Source: Sialis fuliginosa (lineage: Eukaryota > Arthropoda > Insecta > Megaloptera > Sialidae). Taken from it: DNA of 64,000 bases. Position numbers and translations under genes: made by a program. The notes under the pieces were generated by a model. It was not told the DNA's origin. It was given only the letters and a program-made list of their open reading frames with translations, and made no database searches. The stretch is from positions 310,001 through 374,000 of the forward strand of contig OY540812.1 of NCBI GenBank assembly GCA_961205875.1. The letters run 5' to 3'. Below are positions 44,575 through 55,034 of this stretch, piece by piece. The stretch's first letter is position 1; each line of letters opens with the position of its first letter.

Positions 44575-44956
44575 TTTATTAATTGAATTAAAATTTTGTA
44601 ACAATAGTATGTACCTACTTCACTACCTTATCTTATTGTGTGCATTGATTTCTATGGTATTATATCTAATATAATAATTTGGTGTATAGTAGACTAACAA
44701 TAAAACAAAATCAAAAGCTTTCTACAGGGTGTCAAATATGACTGAATTTAATGTGGATTTTAGAGTAGTTTAATTTAACTACTTATATATATGTATAGTA
44801 TAAAACAAAGTACCTAGTCGAGTCTGTCTGTCTGTCTGTGCACGATATTTTCAGTAATTACTGATAGAGCATATTTTTTGAGTTATGAATTAATGAAATT
44901 AATGAATAAGTATTTTCTGTATTAAAATTTTTTTGTTGAAATTACGAAAGAGAAAT
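44575..44956. other. AT-rich stretch with GTCTGTCTGTCTGTG run
   Basis: TACAGGGTGTCAAATATGAC at 44,725 is another CAGGGTG-type end without a partner. GTCTGTCTGTCTGTGCACGA at 44,824 precedes TTTTCAGTAATTACTGATAG, as near 20.85 kb. Confidence 0.4.
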
Positions 44957-45290
44957 ATGATACTGGCACCAGTTATGGCCACTATAAAAGCAAGTTTTCG
45001 TTTTTTTTTGGATTAATGGGCTTGTTTTTTGTAATTCTCACGAATTCATGTTACTAATAAAACAAGTAACTCTTTATTTAATCAATTTAATTACCACAGT
45101 CTGCAAATATAGTTTGTTTTTTAAATTATATACTTTTATTTTGTTCATGTTTTTCCTCCAGTAATGGATAAAGTAAAACCAGTAATGAACACGCAGTGAT
45201 GGACACTTGCTAATGATAAGTACTACGACACAAACGATATAAAAGAAAGAATAGTCAATTTCGAAACAATGTAAAGCAGTGATTTTAAGA
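44957..45290 (-). mobile_element. F1 element, right part lost
   Basis: GATACTGGCACCAGTTATGG, TAACTCTTTATTTAATCAAT, GTAATGAACACGCAGTGATG and AAACAATGTAAAGCAGTG are seen; then the sequence diverges. Confidence 0.75.
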
Positions 45291-46186
45291 TAAAAAATTG
45301 TCTGTTCTTGCACGATTATCTCAGTAACTACTGAACAGATTTTATTCCGGTTTTCACTAATGAATCGAGTGTTTTCACGTGTATAATTTGTGTAAATTTA
45401 TCGTCGTAAATAGTTAGCGTTAAGTGAAAATAATGTTTAATAGGTTTATTACAGATTAAATTCATATCCCCAATACGCTATAGTAATAAATACAAAGCTG
45501 TTGTATTTATGTTTGTATATATATGTAAGTATATAAAATAAATAGAACAGAATATGTTATGTATATAATATGTTATGTAGTTATTTGTATGTATGTTATA
45601 TAACACTTTAGTTAATATCCCATGGCAGTGTTTTGTGTTTTATGTTTTGTGCAGGGCGTGTTGATTGTAGACACAAATATGTTGTGGTTAGTTTTTGATG
45701 GATGAAAAATGTTTTTACAAGTGTGTTGCGTTGGGAAAAAAATACATCAAGTACTTTTCATAGCAGGGCTCGTATTGAGTGTACATACAGGGGTCGTTCA
45801 GTGTTCAAATATACTCATTTTACTGACACAGAAATCTAAAAATACTCACTTTTACTGACTATCTCAACCAAACTTGGCATAGCCAGTGCTAGGGTGAGAT
45901 TATGTTGTTTATATGTTTGTATTATGTCATAAAATATCTTCTAAAAGTTTGTAATAAACAATGCAAATAAGTAAATAAAATATATTTATAATTTGAATAT
46001 ATTTTTCACGGTAATTGTATCGTTTTGAAGTCAAATAGTGAGTTTTTTCACGATAAATAGGGCTCCGATGTAAAAACTTTGAGTGCCAAACCCAAAAAAC
46101 TGACTTTAACTGACCGGGTTACAAAAAACTGACTTTTACTGATTTTATAAATACTAGGGGTCTTAAATTATTATACATATACAGAT
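45291..46186. other. Unclassified stretch
   Basis: 45,800-46,160 repeats a theme of ACTCATTTTACTGAC, ACTCACTTTTACTGACTA and ACTGACTTTTACTGATTTTA, flanked by CAGGGGTCGTTCAGTGTTC and ACTAGGGGTCTT. A degenerate transposon is possible. No frame is seen. Confidence 0.35.
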
Positions 46187-46766
46187 AAGCTACTGGCACC
46201 AGTCTTGACCGCTTTAAGATCAAGATACATTGTGGATCTTGGCTTCTGGGTATAAACCGCGTCGATTTGATCGTGTAAGCGGCACACGTTTCGTTACATA
46301 TTGCAGTGGACCTCTTCTAAAAGTGCATTTTGTCCACATCAATGTGTGACGAAACGTTGGCCGATAACACGGCCAAATTGACGCGGCTTACACCCAGAAG
46401 TTTTTTTTCTAAATTTTTGTCATAAAACATGTACCTCTTTATTAAATTTTTTATGTTTTTTCTCCAGTAATGGACGAAGTAAAACCAGTGATGGACACTT
46501 GTTAATGATTATACAAAGTACAAAGGCACAAAAGTTATAAAATAAATAATCGTAAAATTGTAAACAATGTAAAGCAGATGCTATGATAATATAATAATTA
46601 GTTAAAATGTCCACCATTTTGACACCAATTGGCCGATTGTCACCAAATTAAGCTATTTTACAGTTATGTATCTATAGATTATGATACAGTAATTTTATTT
46701 TTATTTAATTAAACAAATGTCGAACACTGGGGTATTATCCTAGACTGGTGCCAGTACTTTAAATAA
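46187..46766 (-). mobile_element. F1 element with a nested HH-C pair
   Basis: The left end AGCTACTGGCACCAGTCTTG and the right end CTAGACTGGTGCCAGTACTT are both present. F1 sequence stops at about 46,225 and resumes after 46,400 (TCTAAATTTTTGTC, then TTTTTCTCCAGTAATGGACG). It is of the GATTGTCACCAAATTAAGCT subfamily. Confidence 0.8.
46233..46400. mobile_element. HH-C inverted pair inside F1
   Basis: The minus unit GGATCTTGGCTTCTGGGTAT to GCAGTGGACCTCTTC is followed by a plus unit, TGTCCACATCAATGTGTGAC, GAAACGTTGGCCGATAACAC, ending CACCCAGAAG. The plus CTGAAGA box is lost. No clear target duplication is seen because the flanks are T-rich. Confidence 0.7.
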
Positions 46767-46848
46767 TTTTTTAATGTGAATTGTGGAGTTAGTTACTTAA
46801 TTGTTCAGTTAGTTATAAACATTAACTGACTGATACTGAGTAGAGATA

Positions 46849-47174
46849 TCCTTAATATATATAAAGCTCAACGTCTGTCTGTCTGTCTGTCCGTTAGTTA
46901 CCTTATCACTCGAGAACCACTTATCCGATTTACGTGGTTTCTTTTTTAATTCATAAGTACATTCTCTGGCCAGGTTATAGGCTATATTTTGTTACGTTAG
47001 GTAACATAACAACTAAGCAGTGACGATAATAGTAAATCAAGTCGGAAAAAATTTTGCCGTCGACGCGCTGTTTTGTAATACGTGTTTGTACTTAATTAAT
47101 TAAACTATATTTTTCAAAAATCCTAAACAATAATTCCGTAGTCTACGCGAGCGAAGCCGCGTGGGCACTGCTAG
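46849..47174 (+). mobile_element. Helitron-like element, internally deleted copy (326 bp)
   Basis: It has the same 5' end TCCTTAATATATATAAAGCT and the same 3' hairpin end (TACGCGAGCGAAGCCGCGTG, then GGCACTGCTAG|T) as the 39.1 kb copy. The roughly 535 bp between TTTTGTAATACG and TTTGTACTTAATT are missing. Confidence 0.8.
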
Positions 47175-47440
47175 TATAATATATATCTGTGTGTGTGTAA
47201 TTAACTTTTTTAACAAACGAGAGAGAGAGAGAGAGCAGGTATAGATTAGCAGACACTCTTAACACCGTCATCGTGAGATAATCCTGTAAATGCGAGCCTG
47301 GCTGTTCTGTCCTGGTAGGTAGGTATATATCTGAATGGAATACTGTTGTTTGGTATTAATACTACACGATGGCGCTCTGTGTCCGAACCTCTGATTTGAA
47401 ATGCTAATTCGCCAACACTACCCTACAGTCGCCCAGCTCA
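47175..47440. other. Low-copy stretch with GA microsatellite
   Basis: GAGAGAGAGAGAGAGAG lies at about 47,219-47,235. After it is a less AT-rich patch (CGAGCCTGGCTGTTCTGTCC, ACACGATGGCGCTCTGTGTC) with no recognised gene. Confidence 0.35.
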
Positions 47441-47546
47441 ATAATCCTTATACATAAACTTCAAACAATTTCAATATCATTTATGAATTTTCTTCTAAAT
47501 TTTTGACTTTATAGTTTTTTGTTGACTCGTACGAGTTTTGAGGATT

Positions 47547-47585
47547 CCCTGAAGATGTCCACTGCAATGTGTGACGAAACGTTGG
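47547..47585 (+). ncRNA. Hammerhead-like core (HH-C, first unit)
   Basis: CC before the box can pair GG at 47,584-47,585 (stem I). CTGAAGA 47,549-47,555; extra T; stem II GTCCAC/GTG-T-GAC (six pairs, one bulged T, loop TGCAAT); GAA; self-complementary ACGT; U at the cleavage position (47,583). Stem I is short, so this is weaker than HH-A or HH-B. Confidence 0.4.
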
Positions 47586-47725
47586 CCGATAGCAGGACTC
47601 TTTTATCGACTTTATTAAATAATAATCCTAATATACAAACTTCTGTCAATTTATATGATTTACGAATTTTCTTCTAAATTTTTGACTTTATAGTTTTTTG
47701 TTGACTCATACGAGTTTTGAAGCTT

Positions 47726-47764
47726 CCCTGAAGATGTCCACTGCAATGTGTGACGAAACGTTGA
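47726..47764 (+). ncRNA. Hammerhead-like core (HH-C, second unit)
   Basis: CTGAAGA at 47,728-47,734 with the same extra T, stem II and GAAACGTT. After the cleavage position the sequence is GACCC instead of GGCC, which removes most of stem I, so this copy is probably inactive. Confidence 0.4.
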
Positions 47765-47800
47765 CCCTTTTGTTGACTTTATTATATATAGATAAATATT

Positions 47801-48001
47801 CCTTAAATATAAAGATACTCGATTAAGAGTTATGACAACGTCGCCATTGTAAGTCAAGATGTGATTTATTTAAAAATTCATTTATGTATTATTTTTTAGC
47901 AAACATAAAATTAAAATTGAACATTATTTAATATAATGATATTGATTGATAAAACGGGCTGTCAGAACTCTTGCTATGAGTATCTCTATTTAAATATACT
48001 T
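47801..48001. other. Short stretch with the GGGCTGTCAGAACTC motif
   Basis: GATTGATAAAACGGGCTGTC and AGAACTCTTGCTATGAGTAT match 4.93-5.0 kb. Nothing else is recognised. Confidence 0.4.
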
Positions 48002-48217
48002 ATGTCCGGTATTTTAAACAAGCTAACAAAATTTGCTAGCTAGCAAGCACTTTCAAATGAAATTTCCAACCTATCTGACAGTTCTCTTGAAGTTTCATGA
48101 AGTGTAAGTAAACACCGACGGTATTAAAACAGTGGCGATATTATGAAAATTATTTTGTACGGTGAAAGATGCCAACTGTGTTACAATTAGTTGAAGTGTC
48201 ACTGTTCTAAATTTCAT
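48002..48217 (-). mobile_element. F2 element, truncated
   Basis: ATGTCCGGTATTTTAAACAA, then AAATTTGCTAGCTAGCAAGC, then the body in reverse: TATTAAAACAGTGGCGATAT, CAACTGTGTTACAATTAGTT, TGAAGTGTCACTGTTCTAAA. The other end is lost. Confidence 0.7.
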
Positions 48218-48866
48218 TTTTGAAAATATATGAGATCTGGGGTAAAGTCACTAAAATCTTAATGGGGGGGGAGGGGGGGGGGAGGGGGGGGGGGAATTAA
48301 AAAATAATTAATAATAAACCGATATTCATCTACAAGAAATAAGTTAATTAATTTTTTTTTAAATATTTTTGAAAATGTATGAAATTCGGGTGTTGATGTA
48401 TTGTACTGGTCGACTGTAATTTGCACCAATCTGTGCTGAACGAGAGATATCATACAGACGTTCGTTTGAGTGATACGTCACTCTCATTTTCCTTGTTAGC
48501 CGTGTTTTTAAATCGTGTGCCACATGTGGAAATTATTTTGTTAATTGAAAAGGAGTTTCGCGCTCGTGTGTATATATGTGTATGTGTGGGGGGAGGGGGT
48601 GGAGGGAGGAGGGGGTGCTGTCGACGCCAAATTGGCTACTCTGCGTCTTTTTTTAATTTTTTTTGCGATGGTCAAATTACGCGTTATTTTTGTTTGTTTG
48701 AAATAAAATGAAAATGAAATAGTTTTTATGTTTTATAAAAATTTTATAAAAACGTTTCCGGGTTTTTTATTTATTGATCTTTGACAGTAAGGTAACAAAA
48801 TATAACTGTTCGATTGTACATAAAATGTACCCTAGCAAATCACTGACAGAAATAACCCTAAAAACA
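48218..48866. other. Low-copy stretch with long G tracts
   Basis: G runs of up to nine lie at 48,263-48,293, and GGGGGGAGGGGGTGGAGGGA at about 48,588. Between them, 48,421-48,560 has a 45-codon-like stretch of mixed composition (start TTGCACCAATCTGTGCTGAA) without start, partner exon or homology that I recognise. Confidence 0.35.
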
Positions 48867-49668
48867 CATTAAATTCAAGCTTTTACTTTTTAAAATAAAT
48901 TCTTATATATTTATACAGTAACTAAATGATTCTACGTCTTATTTTCTTGTATTTTAGTCGATATTTGTATGACGAGTTGAAGGAAATTTCACTAAAAAAT
49001 TTCGAATTTTTGATTTCGTTAAAAGTATGTTTATTGTATAGAAAATGACGTGAAAAGTTGTTTGTTTCAAACCGCAGGTCTGTATCTCAAACCATTCTCG
49101 AGATATAGCCTCTCAAAGTTTTAGTTTTTTCAAAATTTTGGAGAAAAAAGGCCATAACTTTTGAACGCGTGGTCGGAATTGATTTTAGTTGACGGATTTG
49201 AAATCAGCGTGTCAAAATCTATATAATGACATGTATAATACTTTAAAATCCGACGAAAAAAATTTGGTCAAAAATCGACATTTTTTTAAGGTATACCCCT
49301 TTGAATTTTTTCGATTTTTTACGAAATTTTTTTTTCCGAGTCTTAAGGTATTATACATGTCATTATATAGATTTTGATACGCTGATTTCAAATCCGTCAA
49401 CTAAAATCAATTCTGACCACGCGTTCAAAAGTTATGGCCTTTTTTCTCCAAAAATTTGAAAAAACTAAAACTTTTATAGGCTATATCTCGAGAACGGTTT
49501 GAGATACAGACCTGCGGTTTGAAACAAACAACTTTTCACGTCATTTTCTGTACAATAAACATACTTTTAACGAAATCAAAAATTCGAAATTTTTTAGTGA
49601 AATTTCCTGCAGTGAACTTCAACTCGTCATACAAATATCGACTAAAATACAAGAAAATAAGACGTAGA
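48867..49668. mobile_element. F3 foldback element, complete palindrome
   Basis: Arms from TCTACGTCTTATTTTCTTGT (48,931) to ACAAGAAAATAAGACGTAGA (49,668) meet at a loop near 49,260-49,330. Both arms give the same 62-codon frame on opposite strands, a palindrome effect. Sequence from 48,867 is shared with the 23.5 kb copy, so the element has about 65 bp outside the left arm. No transposase is encoded. Confidence 0.85.
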
Positions 49669-50390
49669 GGTATTATAGTTCTATAATTGAGCGTGTAAAT
49701 TAATATTAAATGTTTTTTATGATTAAAATGTTCGAGTTGCGCATAAAGATGAATATTCTAATAATATATTTAAGTTATTTATTAACTGAAAACACAGGTT
49801 TGTATTAATTTACCCATAAAGCAAGGGAAGCACTGCTTCCATGTTATTTTGATATACGAAACTTTAAAAATATAATGCTATATTAATTGAAATCACCATG
49901 TTGAGAATGATTTTGTAAGCACCCTGTATATTTATAAGTTATGTCTTCAGGAATGTAATTAATTAATTAATTTAATGAATATGTTTAATCTCACAAACTG
50001 GAAACGGTGTTAATAATTTTTACTTCCATTCAAAAGATGCAATTCTGTTTTATTATATGTACGTAATGTTGCAAAAAGAAAGGTTAATTAAATTTTTGTA
50101 TTTATGTTGTAAATAGTTCTCCATAAATGTTAATCAGATATAAAATACAAAATATTGCATTCCATTAACTAAAAAGTTGTTTATTGAGAACATTTACACA
50201 TTTATATGTAATCATCTGTTGAAAAACTAAATATGCAATATCTGATAGATCATTGTTAACCTTGGCAAGTTTACGGTGTTTTTATTTTTTAATTTTTATT
50301 ATAAGCTTAATGTTAATTAAATTATTATTGTTTTTTGTTCTAAAAAAATATAAATTATGTACCATCTATAAATGTAGACCCTGGACCCTT
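49669..50390. other. AT-rich stretch, nothing recognised
   Basis: CACCCTGTATATTTATAAGT at 49,920 may be a lone CAGGGTG element end. The remainder is low-complexity. Confidence 0.4.
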
Positions 50391-50510
50391 AGTTACCTTT
50401 TTATTGGTAAACTGCTGAACCGATTTTGATGAAATTTGGCAGGGAGATAGTTTGCATCTTGAGGAAGAACATTGGCTACTTTATATCTCGAAACATTATT
50501 CGGAATGTGT
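50391..50510 (+). mobile_element. Short repeat body: CTGAACCGATTTTGATGAAA type
   Basis: TTGGTAAACTGCTGAACCGA, TTTTGATGAAATTTGGCAGG and GAGGAAGAACATTGGCTACT parallel 41.1-41.2 kb. The ends are lost. Confidence 0.5.
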
Positions 50511-50864
50511 CGGAATGCACAGTCGAAGAATTGACGTGAATACGTAGAAATGGGGTTAAATAAAACTCATATTAATGGATTGATGCATATTTAATTCTTT
50601 GTTCCACAGAAACGTTTGAATATTTGTAAAATGGACACAAAATGTTGCCGTTAAGTTAGTCTAAATAAGTTAATATAAAAATTAACTTTTTTATTTTTTA
50701 TTCATTTAAAAAAACTTTAATCAAAATATTAAAAACGTTTGGTCATAGAGAATATATTCAAATATAGTTATTTAAAAAAAATTCATTTAATTAATATTTA
50801 CAAGGGCAATCGTGGAAATACGAATTTTTCTTTTTATTTTTTTATTCAATTTAAAAAATCATTT
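50511..50864. other. AT-rich stretch, nothing recognised
   Basis: No repeat family or coding signal is seen. Confidence 0.4.
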
Positions 50865-51202
50865 TGTTCATGTTTTTTCTCCAGTAATGGCAAAGGAATG
50901 AGCACGCAGTAATGGACACTTGTTAACGATTACAAAATGATAAGTACTACGACACAAAAGATATAAAAGAAAGAATCGTCAAATTAGAAACAATATAAAT
51001 CAGTTGCTATGATAATATAAATAATTAATAAATAAATTAGTTGAAATGTCCACCATTTTGACACCTATTGGCCTCATGTGATCAAATCACGCTGTAAGAC
51101 AGTTAAATGTATATAGATTAATATTCAGAAATAGTAGTAATCAAATATCAACACATATTTCTAAAAATTTGCCATTACTGAGGTCCTTACCAAGACTTTA
51201 TA
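50865..51202 (-). mobile_element. F1 element, left part lost
   Basis: TTCATGTTTTTTCTCCAGTA, CAGTTGCTATGATAATATAA, GTCCACCATTTTGACACCTA, TCATGTGATCAAATCACGCT, then TTACTGAGGTCCTTACCAAG. The terminal palindrome has decayed. Confidence 0.75.
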
Positions 51203-52274
51203 CTGATTTTAAGTTTTTGAAATGTCAATCTAGTATCTAGACGTTATTGTGTGTGACATTTGTACACGCGATCTGTTTTATCGACTATCATGACATAAAT
51301 CTGTATTACCTAAACTTCTTCTTCTTCTCTATGGGTTTTATCTCTGACAGCTCCTAAATTACTACGCAAACGAAGTCACGAGTAACAGTTAAAAGTTAAT
51401 TTGTCATAAAAAGATGCAATAAAAAATTACCGTACCTAAAAAAAAAGTATATTATTATTTTTATTATTAAGAATACAACAATGTACATTTTCTTACATTG
51501 TAAAATAAACAAAAGCGGTATGAAAATGTCAAAATAGTTCACACATACTCGCGGCGTTTAAATGCGTGCGTGCAACAATGACATTAATCATTGCTGATTT
51601 CGAAAAAAAAAAAATGTAGTGTCATTGAATTTTGGAACCATGAACGAGAGAGAATACATTTTATTGTATGTGGGCTGTACAGGAAACATTGTTTTTGTTT
51701 TCTAGCCGGTGCTAGCGAATCGCGTGTCTGCTCTATACCCGTTACACACACATGAACATTTTTTTTTTTTTAGAAAACTGATTATTCCTTAAATTAAATG
51801 TAAATACTAGAGTAGTTACATGTTTGGAACATTTATGGTTGGCATAGCAAACTTGCGTGTGTCCGGAATTACAAAAATATAACAAAAAAATTATCTTTGG
51901 AGCGTTATTACTGTTACTTATAATTAGATTTTATCAGATCGCGTACCGAAAAAAAAATGTAAAGTTTTTTTTATCAAAAGCTTGCGTAAAACTAGCGATT
52001 GTGCGGGGTCTGTCTGTCTGTCCGTCTGTCCGTGCGTGCTGGAATAATGAATGATTTGTAGGAGAGTGTGGAAACGGAGGATGTGTGGGGGGGGGGGGGC
52101 AGGGGGAGGAGTGTAACAATTAAACACTGATGTAACTAATTTGTGTTTTTGTTTATGCTCATAACAGGAAGTTACTAGATTTTTTACAATTATTCTTGTT
52201 CCTGTTTGAAATTAATCAAATGCTGTTATAGTATTATATTGCCATGCTTAGATAAAGGGAAAAAAGGTGTAAAA
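51203..52274. other. Mixed stretch
   Basis: ACTACGCAAACGAAGTCACG at 51,361 resembles a decayed Helitron-like hairpin end. 52,006-52,040 carries GTCTGTCTGTCTGTCCGTCT and the G tract at 52,087-52,099 follows. Short frames here are low-complexity or made of the CTGTCTGTC run. No gene is recognised. Confidence 0.35.
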
Positions 52275-52862
52275 ACATCAGTCAAGTAAATGCACAGTGC
52301 TTCCTCGTGCTAAATTCACCAGAGGTAGTTAATTATTCAACAATTTAAATAAAAACCGATAGTGTTTAGATAAATTGGTTAACCATTTAATTTTTATACA
52401 ATTTTACTAAAAAATATTAGTTCGAAATTTTTCGTAAAATGCACCTGAATATTTCTTCATATATTTTTAATTTTTTGACAATTTCAATCTTTAGAAAAAC
52501 TAAAATAAATTGAGATAAATCTTTTATTTTACAACAAACGTTGTAGACCCATATTATAGGAAATTGAAAGCTTTACAAAAAATATTCTATAAAATTTTCA
52601 CGTAACATGTGTCGTTCTTGAGATATCTTGAAAAAATTAATATTTTGAAGAGTCACCCCTCCCCCTTATGATGATTTTGAAATGGTGTGACAAGGATTCA
52701 GGAGACAGACGGACGGACGGACAGACAGACAGACATGAAACGAAATGTGTTTGTCTTGACGTGAAACGGAAAGATAAATTTAAAATTTTGAAATCGGAGA
52801 ACATTTTTTTTGTCTCATTCTAAAACGATCACAAAGCTTTCTCGTATCTTCGATATTGTAGT
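52275..52862 (+). mobile_element. FC repeat, longest copy
   Basis: It begins AAATGCACAGTGCTTCCTCG, goes through AGGTAGTTAATTATTCAACA, AATGCACCTGAATATTTCTT, CAAACGTTGTAGACCCATAT and AAAATTTTCACGTAACATGT. After a GACGGACGGACGGACAGACA run it ends with CTCGTATCTTCGATATTG. This copy defines the family length of roughly 580 bp. Confidence 0.75.
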
Positions 52863-53180
52863 ATTTAATCTCATATTTTTGGTTCAGGAATCCTCAATAC
52901 GTGTAATTCCGTTAAAATCTCGAGTTCGATTTTTTTCATGATTATTATACTTTATTATACAGTACATTTCATGTATGTATAATACAAAAAATATTTTAAA
53001 AAACGTTTAAAAAAATTAATTTGCCTTTTTAAAACCGACTAAAAAGCTGAAAATAAAATTCTATTAGACTCTTTTCGTACTAACTATTACATTTTAAAAA
53101 AAGTTGATTTTGTTCATACTAGAAGAGTTTAAAAAAATGTATTTGAGTTAAAATATATAATATAAGTTATAATTTTCGTA
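52863..53180. other. AT-rich stretch, nothing recognised
   Basis: TTTTTAAAACCGACTAAAAA at 53,024 resembles the edge of a dispersed repeat. No limits can be drawn. Confidence 0.4.
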
Positions 53181-53236
53181 GACTCATGGGGGGGGGGGAT
53201 TGATCCCCTTGACCCCCCCCCCTATCTACGCCACTA
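53181..53236. mobile_element. G11/C10 hairpin with TACGCCACT end
   Basis: An 11-G run (53,188-53,198) and a 10-C run (53,213-53,222) around GATTGATCCCCTTGA are followed by TATCTACGCCACTATGG. It is the right end of a CAGTGGCGTAG-type element (compare 12.6 and 21.0 kb). The left part is not traced. Confidence 0.55.
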
Positions 53237-53727
53237 TGGTACAGTACCTTTCGAATGATATAAGTTTCATTCACTTCCTTTTAAAATAAATATTTTAAAA
53301 AAAAACCTTCGACAATTTTGGATGTTCATTTTTTTAATATATAAAGGTAGATACTATTAAATATCTTTTAGATATAATATACATCAGGGAAGTCAGTTTG
53401 CACATAACATAGCTAACAATTTATAATTTCATCACAAAGTAGTGTGTATATAATTATAAGTATATTAAATAGTAAATACATGTTTCAAAGTAATAGACGG
53501 TTTTGATATCTGTCGCGACTTGCAAAATGTTATAATATTTTTTCCTGAAACGTTTACACAGACTAGAGCATGCGGTTCACCTTGTTATACTTAAATCATG
53601 CTCCTCACTTCGTCAAACCGATGTCTGTCACAAAAACAACGGGTTTAGTACATGGGCGTCCACAAATTGGGGGAAAATATTAATGTACCTAGGAATTTTT
53701 GAAAAACAAATAACAGTTATCAGTGCG
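53237..53727. other. Unclassified stretch
   Basis: An AT-rich sequence with a mixed patch at 53,560-53,660 (CATGCGGTTCACCTTGTTAT, GTCAAACCGATGTCTGTCAC). No gene or element is recognised. Confidence 0.35.
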
Positions 53728-54015
53728 TCCTGAGCGAGATTTATTTTTCCGCCCTCTCTCCCCCTAAAAAATGTTAAAAAATCACCGAAAATGTCAATTA
53801 AAATTGATAAATTAACAAATAAGTTGAATAATTCATATCTCAGCTTGGCGCGATCTTACAGACTTAAAATATAGCTAACATCATTAACTTAAGACTATCA
53901 AATGCCCTAAGACCGTCGAGACCTCCTTCCCTATTATGAACAAATTAAAATTGATAAATTAACAAATAAGTTGATTAGTTAGTATCTCAGCTAATACCTT
54001 ATTAAAAGTTTTATG
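53728..54015 (+). mobile_element. Dispersed repeat related to the satellite, plus orientation
   Basis: CGAGATTTATTTTTCCGCCC, AATGTCAATTAAAATTGATA, AATAAGTTGAATAATTCATA, TCTCAGCTTGGCGCGATCTT, GACTATCAAATGCCCTAAGA and CCTCCTTCCCTATTATGAAC. It is collinear with the satellite monomer in its central part and with the 15.0-15.4 kb copy throughout. Confidence 0.8.
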
Positions 54016-54019
54016 GATT

Positions 54020-54110
54020 GCTGAATAGGTATTTGTTAGTTAGCAGTAAACACTTCATGAAACTTCAAAGGAACTGTCATATAGATCTGATACCCAATTC
54101 TTTTATAATA
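54020..54110. mobile_element. F2 fragment
   Basis: GTTAGTTAGCAGTAAACACT, CAAAGGAACTGTCATATAGA and TCTGATACCC match the right part of F2. Confidence 0.45.
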
Positions 54111-54474
54111 TATATTGAGCATGTAAAAGAATGTATTGTAAAATAACGGTATTTATATGGAAATATTTGCCCCCCTTATTGAAGGTGCCTATGTTTTCGA
54201 ATGAACATATACATTTATAAATTAAATCTGACGTAAATTGAGGTGTGACATGAAGGTATCAATTAAGAACTGCTAGACGTAAACCCACTAGAGTTTGTAG
54301 TTTTTGGAATTTAGAAATGTTTAATACTCTTAATTAATATTGCTTGATTTGATTTGTAATTTCTGTCATTTGTCTTCAAGGATTCCTAATTGTAAATTTA
54401 GACATTTAAATTAAAATAATTCTAATTCTGGTATGAATTATTTAAAATATTACTAGTATTGGAAATTTTGAAAT
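54111..54474. other. AT-rich stretch, nothing recognised
   Basis: No repeat family or coding signal is seen. Confidence 0.4.
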
Positions 54475-54750
54475 TATTATAGCAACTGCTTTACAATGTT
54501 TCTAATTTGACGATTCTTTTGTGTCGTAGTACTTATCATTAGCAAGTGTCCATCACTGCGTGCTCATTACTGGTTTTACTTTATCCATTAATGAAGAAAA
54601 AACATAAAAAGTTATAATTGGTAATTAAATTGATTAAATAAAGAGTTAGTTGTTTTATTAGTAACATGAGTTCATGAGAATTACAAAAAACAAGCCCGTC
54701 AATCATAGAAATAGTAATAGCGGCCATAACTGGTACCAGTACATTATTAT
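54475..54750 (+). mobile_element. F1 element, right half
   Basis: ATAGCAACTGCTTTACAATG, CTTATCATTAGCAAGTGTCC, GTAACATGAGTTCATGAGAA and GCGGCCATAACTGGTACCAG plus TACATTA. The left half is missing. Confidence 0.75.
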
Positions 54751-55034
54751 GATATTTGTGTTTGAATATTAGTGGGGGCCGCCATCAGAGGAAAGATCAG
54801 ACATTTGAATAACAAAACATAAACTTGTTTAATTTGCATTTGAAGGAAGTGTTTGTGGAATACCTGAGTGCTGTATTTACAAGCATGTTTGTTTTTTAAA
54901 TTAAGTTTTAGGAATATTTTAAACTGCGCGCGTTCCTCAACCTGTTACGGTGAATTTTTTTTTTTTTTTTTGTTATTATTTTTTCTAATTTTTTTGTTAA
55001 CCCTTGAAGGCTAAACATATTTTATCTACACATA
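54751..55034. other. Unclassified stretch
   Basis: AGTGGGGGCCGCCATCAGAG at 54,771 is a small GC-richer patch. A T tract lies at about 54,956-54,971. Nothing is recognised. Confidence 0.4.

Larger units (their letters stand above)
47441..47800 (+). mobile_element. HH-C direct tandem pair, unit about 179 bp
   Basis: TTCTTCTAAATTTTTGACTT occurs at 47,490 and 47,669. Each is followed by TAGTTTTTTGTTGACTC, TACGAGTTTTGA and a complete CTGAAGATGTCCACTGCAAT core. The units differ by few bases near the core and more upstream. Direct tandem units with cores resemble the repeated pseudo-LTRs of Penelope-like elements. No reverse transcriptase frame is nearby. Confidence 0.7.

Noticed and set aside
49189-49400. 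Two 62-codon frames on opposite strands with almost the same protein
   Set aside because: They are the two arms of the F3 palindrome read from either side.
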